The position numbers were made by a program, and so were the translations under genes. This document shows positions 62,701 through 64,000 of a stretch of DNA of 64,000 bases, piece by piece; position 1 is the stretch's first letter, and each line of letters begins with the position of its first letter. This stretch comes from Enoplosus armatus (Eukaryota > Chordata > Actinopteri > Centrarchiformes > Enoplosidae): assembly GCF_043641665.1 (NCBI RefSeq), contig NC_092181.1, positions 13,859,963 to 13,923,962 on the forward strand, written 5' to 3'. Under the pieces are notes generated by a model that saw only the letters and a program-made list of their open reading frames with translations, was not told the origin of the DNA and searched no databases.

Positions 62701-64000
62701 TCTCCACATGGACTGTTTACTGGCATGCAACTAAAACAAGATTGGACTACAAATGGAAACCAGAACGCTTCTGATACCAAAATCTGGTCCTTGCCTACAG
62801 ATTCTACATTCACATGCGGATATGTGTTCATATTATAGCCTAGCTTACTAGTGATATAGTTGGTAACATAACTTCCACATAAAAGGTTGCAAATGTAAGG
62901 AAAAGGTCACAGTCTGAACCTTTTATAATTATTTAATATTACTGTAGAACATGGTAGTCCCACAATACACTATACAATAAATTAACATTCACCGAGTGTT
63001 GCAGGTTAAATACAGAATACAAAATGCAACCCCTTGCAGATCAAAATAAATCTTAACACCTCAAGAGAACAAACAAGCAGGGAGAAAAGCAGCAATATTT
63101 TTTAACTAAATAGAGTAACAAGATACAGTCACAAGCAGGCAAAGTCAGCCGTGTTCATGAAAAAAAGGGATATTTTTTCCTGCTGTAACTGTGTACAGCA
63201 GCAGCAGCCATTTTGTGCTGTAGCATTCACTGCAAGCAATCTATCAAAGGGAAAGGAGTGGGGGTGGGGAAAGTGTCGAGCAGGCTAGCTTGTTGACTAA
63301 TCCAAATCATTAAGCTCAGGAAATATTTGTTGTTTGTGATGCTGTTATGTTTTTCACAGATAACAATCTGTATTTTTCCTCATAGCTACCTTCTCCTCAT
63401 GCCTAAATGTGTGTTTTTGGCTGAGAGGAAAACAGCAGCTTATAGCATTGGATTTATCCTTCCATAAAAACATCTTGCTTTTCATGTAACAAACTTCTGA
63501 GAAATGTGCCATGTTTATACATGAATATAGATGAGTTATTGCTACAGAGAAAGAAATATCTTATTTTTTATTTTTGATCAAATAGCTCAAGGAGAATGAG
63601 CTGCTCTTTCAGGGCCAGGGTTGGACTTTCTACCAATTTAGGAGAACTAGAATTCACTAAGACTTTTCCTGTTCAACATAGGCTAATCTAGTTTTGAATG
63701 TCTAACTACAGAGCTTGGATCGTTTTGTTAATTTGTCATTCACCTCTCGGGCTCCCTCTCTTGTAGGACACCCCTCTGCTGCAATGGTTTAGTCCATGCT
63801 TGGCTGTAAACTCCAGACAAGAGCAGACTGCAGGTGTGGGGGAGGGGTGCTGGCGCTCTCTGTGAGGCTGTAGACCTCAGTTCTGACTATGTGGTGCTAG
63901 CTATAGCTTATGCGATCTATCTTAAACTGTGGTTACTCCAAAGATGGTCTTTAGGTTGTCAGACTTTTACCAGAAAAAGGCGACTTAAGGGACCCTAGAT
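62701..64000. other. Right end of window, no gene seen
   Basis: AT-rich sequence with short CAG-type and A-rich runs. No splice-flanked open frame or repeat could be assigned. Confidence 0.45.

Overview
The window is vertebrate nuclear DNA, almost certainly from a teleost fish. It has short exons with GT-AG introns, CpG-rich first exons, Tc1-like, hAT-like and LINE remnants of fish type, and it encodes fish myoglobin (147 residues), SERHL-type hydrolases, a SMIM45-like microprotein and septin-3. In human these genes lie on chromosome 22q (MB at 22q12.3; SERHL2, SMIM45 and SEPTIN3 at 22q13.2), so the order fits an ortholog of that chromosome arm.

Layout. 1-190: possibly the 3' end of a gene lying off the left edge. 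2.9-4.5 kb, minus strand: myoglobin, with a TATA box and a probable non-coding first exon. 5.9-28.0 kb, plus strand: three complete tandem copies of a 12-exon serine-hydrolase-like (serhl) gene of 327, 306 and 308 residues. All three keep the HGW, GHSMG and C-terminal GxH motifs but differ at both ends, which suggests different cell addresses. 29.4-31.0 kb, plus: smim45. 32.6-34.9 kb, plus: an unrecognised Ser/Pro-rich protein of 709 residues. 36.4-44.7 kb, plus: septin-3 (418 residues), with a non-coding first exon and a His-rich insert in the N-terminal tail. 44.7-64 kb: no confident coding gene; it holds LINE, LTR-like and inverted-repeat remnants and one CpG-rich putative first exon near 54.6-55.0 kb whose gene would lie to the right.

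Most informative observations: the serhl array, in which copy 1 has a basic presequence-like N-terminus and a C-terminal SKL, copy 2 ends HKL and copy 3 has neither; a GC-AG intron in copy 1; an identical intron shared by copies 2 and 3, pointing to gene conversion; a perfect 25-bp hairpin in or just beyond the myoglobin 3' UTR; and ten histidines spaced exactly four residues apart in septin-3. No tRNA, rRNA, CRISPR array or bacterial feature was seen. Gene models were assembled by hand from splice-site consensus, reading phase and similarity between copies, without transcript data.
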